Assembly (NCBI GenBank): GCA_964030475.1
Contig: CAXIPT010000011.1
Span: 2,119,780-2,183,779 of the forward strand
Direction of reading: 5' to 3'
Source: Tethya wilhelma
Taxonomy: Eukaryota > Porifera > Demospongiae > Tethyida > Tethyidae
DNA length: 64,000 nucleotides
Position numbers and translations under genes: made by a program. Below the pieces are notes generated by a model that searched no databases, was not told where the DNA came from, and worked only from the letters and a program-made list of their open reading frames with translations. Below, piece by piece: positions 62,178-64,000 of this stretch. The stretch's first letter is position 1, and each line of letters starts with the position of its first letter.

Positions 62178-63286
62178 CCCTGTGCGTATGGACTCTCACT
62201 TCCACTGTGTGTGTGTGTGTGTGTTTGTTTGTGTATTGATCACTTGCTATTGTACATAGTGTACGAATTCAGTCAGAAGTTTGTGTGGTTTTTAATTCTT
62301 TGTTAAGGCACTCTGTGTCGCTAGCAAAACTCGAAGGAAAGAATTTTATAAGATTCTTAATCAACAACCATCCAAATCATCTATTATTGTCACTTACATT
62401 ATATACATGAGGCACAGCATCACAATCCGACAGTCGTAATATGACCGCCAAATTATTCAGTTTTCGAAAACCTTTTTTGTCCTCTTTTCACTCTCTTTTG
62501 TTCTCACAATCATATAGTCAATCCATGTTCAATTATAATAGCTCATCAAAACTCCAAATCATTCAATTGTTCAAAGAAACGTGATCATGTATTTTATTCT
62601 CACAGGTTGCTATATCATCTTATTGTTGTGTGCATTGCTCTATATGATTTTTATGATTCTGTATTTACTCAAGGCAATGCCATCATTAATTATCATTATA
62701 CTGAATACTCTTTATAGCATAACTAATAATGAATTATTTATACAAACTTGTTAAAAATAATTAATAATTGCCATACAATGTCATGCACGTAAATTGTGGC
62801 CATTATATATGCATAATATAGCATTAATTGATCCTTGATCCATATTATGCATTTGCAATATTTGTAGATCAAATCCATGCATGTTTGTAAATTATAGTTT
62901 TTGCATGTATGCACCTATAAAAGAACCGGCTGGCCTCTGACAGTGGACTCTTGATCCGACTTGGTGAGATATATATAGGGATGATGATCTCAATTAACAA
63001 AGGACAATTCATAATTTCCAAATATATATACCTCCTTTCTCTACAAAGGACAAACAAGCCCGGCTGCTGAATTTATATTGCCCCCACAGTACATGTCTCT
63101 TGTTCATATAGTTTTCACTGTATTATGTTGATTGTGCATGAAATATTAAAAAAAATTAACTACACTTCATAAGTCTTATAAACAGTATTCAATTTTTTAC
63201 AACAAAGGTGTTCAATAAAACTATTATACATACAAACAAATTAAAGCTATAATTTCAGATAATTCTACAAATGTATAGATGAGAGG
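62178..63286. other. Inverted copy of the OLA1-Sp spacer
   Basis: 3' flank of the Sp gene, then of the inverted OLA1 exon. No additional gene is seen. Confidence 0.6.
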
Positions 63287-63397
63287 TTATTTCTTTTTAC
63301 CAGCCGTTAGGCCAGCACCTGCATTGAATTTGAAGAAAATAATGTCCCCATCTTCTACTATGTAGTTCCTTCCTTGTTGGCGGTATTTCCCTGCAGC
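63287..63397 (-). CDS. OLA1: Last exon of OLA1, second copy
   Basis: 111 bases encoding [20 protein letters not shown] ... TAGKKK and stop, preceded by a CT-tract acceptor. It differs from 58460-58570 by an Arg codon (CGC) where the other has Pro (CCC); Arg is the residue I expect in the family. This is the allele or corrected copy of the same exon, not a second gene. Confidence 0.88.
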   Translation of the reverse strand, partial: AAGKYRQQGRNYIVEDGDIIFFKFNAGAGLTAGKKK

Positions 63398-63403
63398 CTG
63401 TAG

Positions 63404-63409
<6 letters not shown>

Positions 63410-63464
<55 letters not shown>

Positions 63465-63701
63465 TGAGTGTGTGTCTGTGTGTGTATGTCTGTGTGTGTA
63501 TGTGTGTTTGTTTGCCATTGCCTAGCAACCAAAGTTTTTATAGGCTAATTGCTGGCTTCTGGCTGGGTGGAGGTGATAGCAGAATAGCTAGCTAGGGTTC
63601 ATGGGGGGTCAATGGCAAACAAATAGTTACATGCTCTATAAAGTGTGCTGCACTCAACCATGCATCGAGTGCCCCCTACTTAAGGGGGTCATGCAACTAT
63701 A

Positions 63702-63778
<77 letters not shown>
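63410..63778. repeat. (AG)n and (GT)n microsatellites
   Basis: AG run at 63410-63461 and GT run at 63701-63778, the inverted counterparts of 58394-58450 and 58111-58153 with different lengths. Confidence 0.9.
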
Positions 63779-63840
63779 TGTGTGTTGGTCTGAAAAAGAT
63801 CAGAGCATTGCAAATGTTACTGGTTACCCACAGAGCAACN

Positions 63841-64000
63841 TCATGTGCCCGAAATTGAGACATGCCTTGTTCCAATACTTTTTACAGCACTGCCCATTCC
63901 TACACTGCTTATTTTTTTGAAATTTTTGCTACTTGTTCATTCACTTTTTTCAACACTACAGTTTGAAGACTGTTAGAGACTGGTTAGTCTCTACAAAAAG
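63841..64000. other. Start of a further contig
   Basis: No gene is seen. The last ~37 bases match 34263-34300, marking another copy of the repeat found at the start of contig 34260-39681. Confidence 0.4.

Larger units (their letters stand above)
61911..63839. repeat. Inverted duplication, right arm (probable assembly overlap)
   Basis: Partner of 58060-59946, 42 bases longer, because the GT run (63701-63778 versus 58111-58153) is longer while the AG run is slightly shorter. Its outer end is exactly at the n at 63840. Confidence 0.9.

Overview
This is an AT-rich, intron-containing animal genome fragment, most probably from a demosponge such as Amphimedon queenslandica. The evidence is short spliced genes with GT-AG introns, abundant CA/CT microsatellites, axonemal dynein, a receptor tyrosine kinase with a mucin-like ectodomain, an astacin, an Sp zinc-finger factor, and a multiplied family of cysteine-rich multipass membrane proteins of the sponge type. 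The species is inferred from gene content, not proven.

The window is a scaffold of about ten contigs. Single n characters lie at 13643, 16172, 27820, 39682, 41338, 59947, 60173 and 63840, and 53 Ns at 34207-34259. Two contigs (13644-16171 and 60174-63839) end in a reverse-complement copy of the end of an earlier contig, so gene order and orientation across the n positions should not be trusted.

Layout. (1) 1-18.5 kb: tandem array of intronless ~600-residue genes (signal peptide, Cys-rich ectodomain, 8-9 membrane segments), with a truncated copy at the window edge, three intact copies, one copy cut by a contig end, one frameshifted copy, and pseudogene fragments between them. A further intact copy lies at 35.9-37.8 kb. 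(2) 18.8-23.2 kb, minus: ten exons of the stem/linker of an inner-arm axonemal dynein heavy chain; its N-terminal nine exons are at 41.3-45.9 kb. Unrelated contigs lie between the two blocks. (3) 24.3-27.4 kb: an astacin metalloprotease and the first exon of a tandem paralogue. (4) 27.8-33.3 kb, minus: a receptor tyrosine kinase, and the C-terminal exons of another single-pass receptor. (5) 33.3-41.3 kb: a dispersed repeat in two copies, a B-box fragment, and the 3' exons of a second single-pass receptor. (6) 41.3-63.8 kb: dynein N terminus with a nested tRNA-Thr and a long-TIR DNA transposon, a shared promoter region, OLA1 (with an in-frame three-exon internal duplication and a 7.6-kb last intron), and, tail to tail with OLA1, an Sp-type transcription factor.

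The candidate for something undescribed is the multipass receptor-like array: near-invariant membrane segments combined with a few highly variable segments, duplicated as a unit that carries its own upstream module and a relic of an older 5' coding end. The OLA1 internal duplication, with only synonymous differences between copies, and a 102-bp perfect palindrome inside the kinase gene are the other strong oddities.
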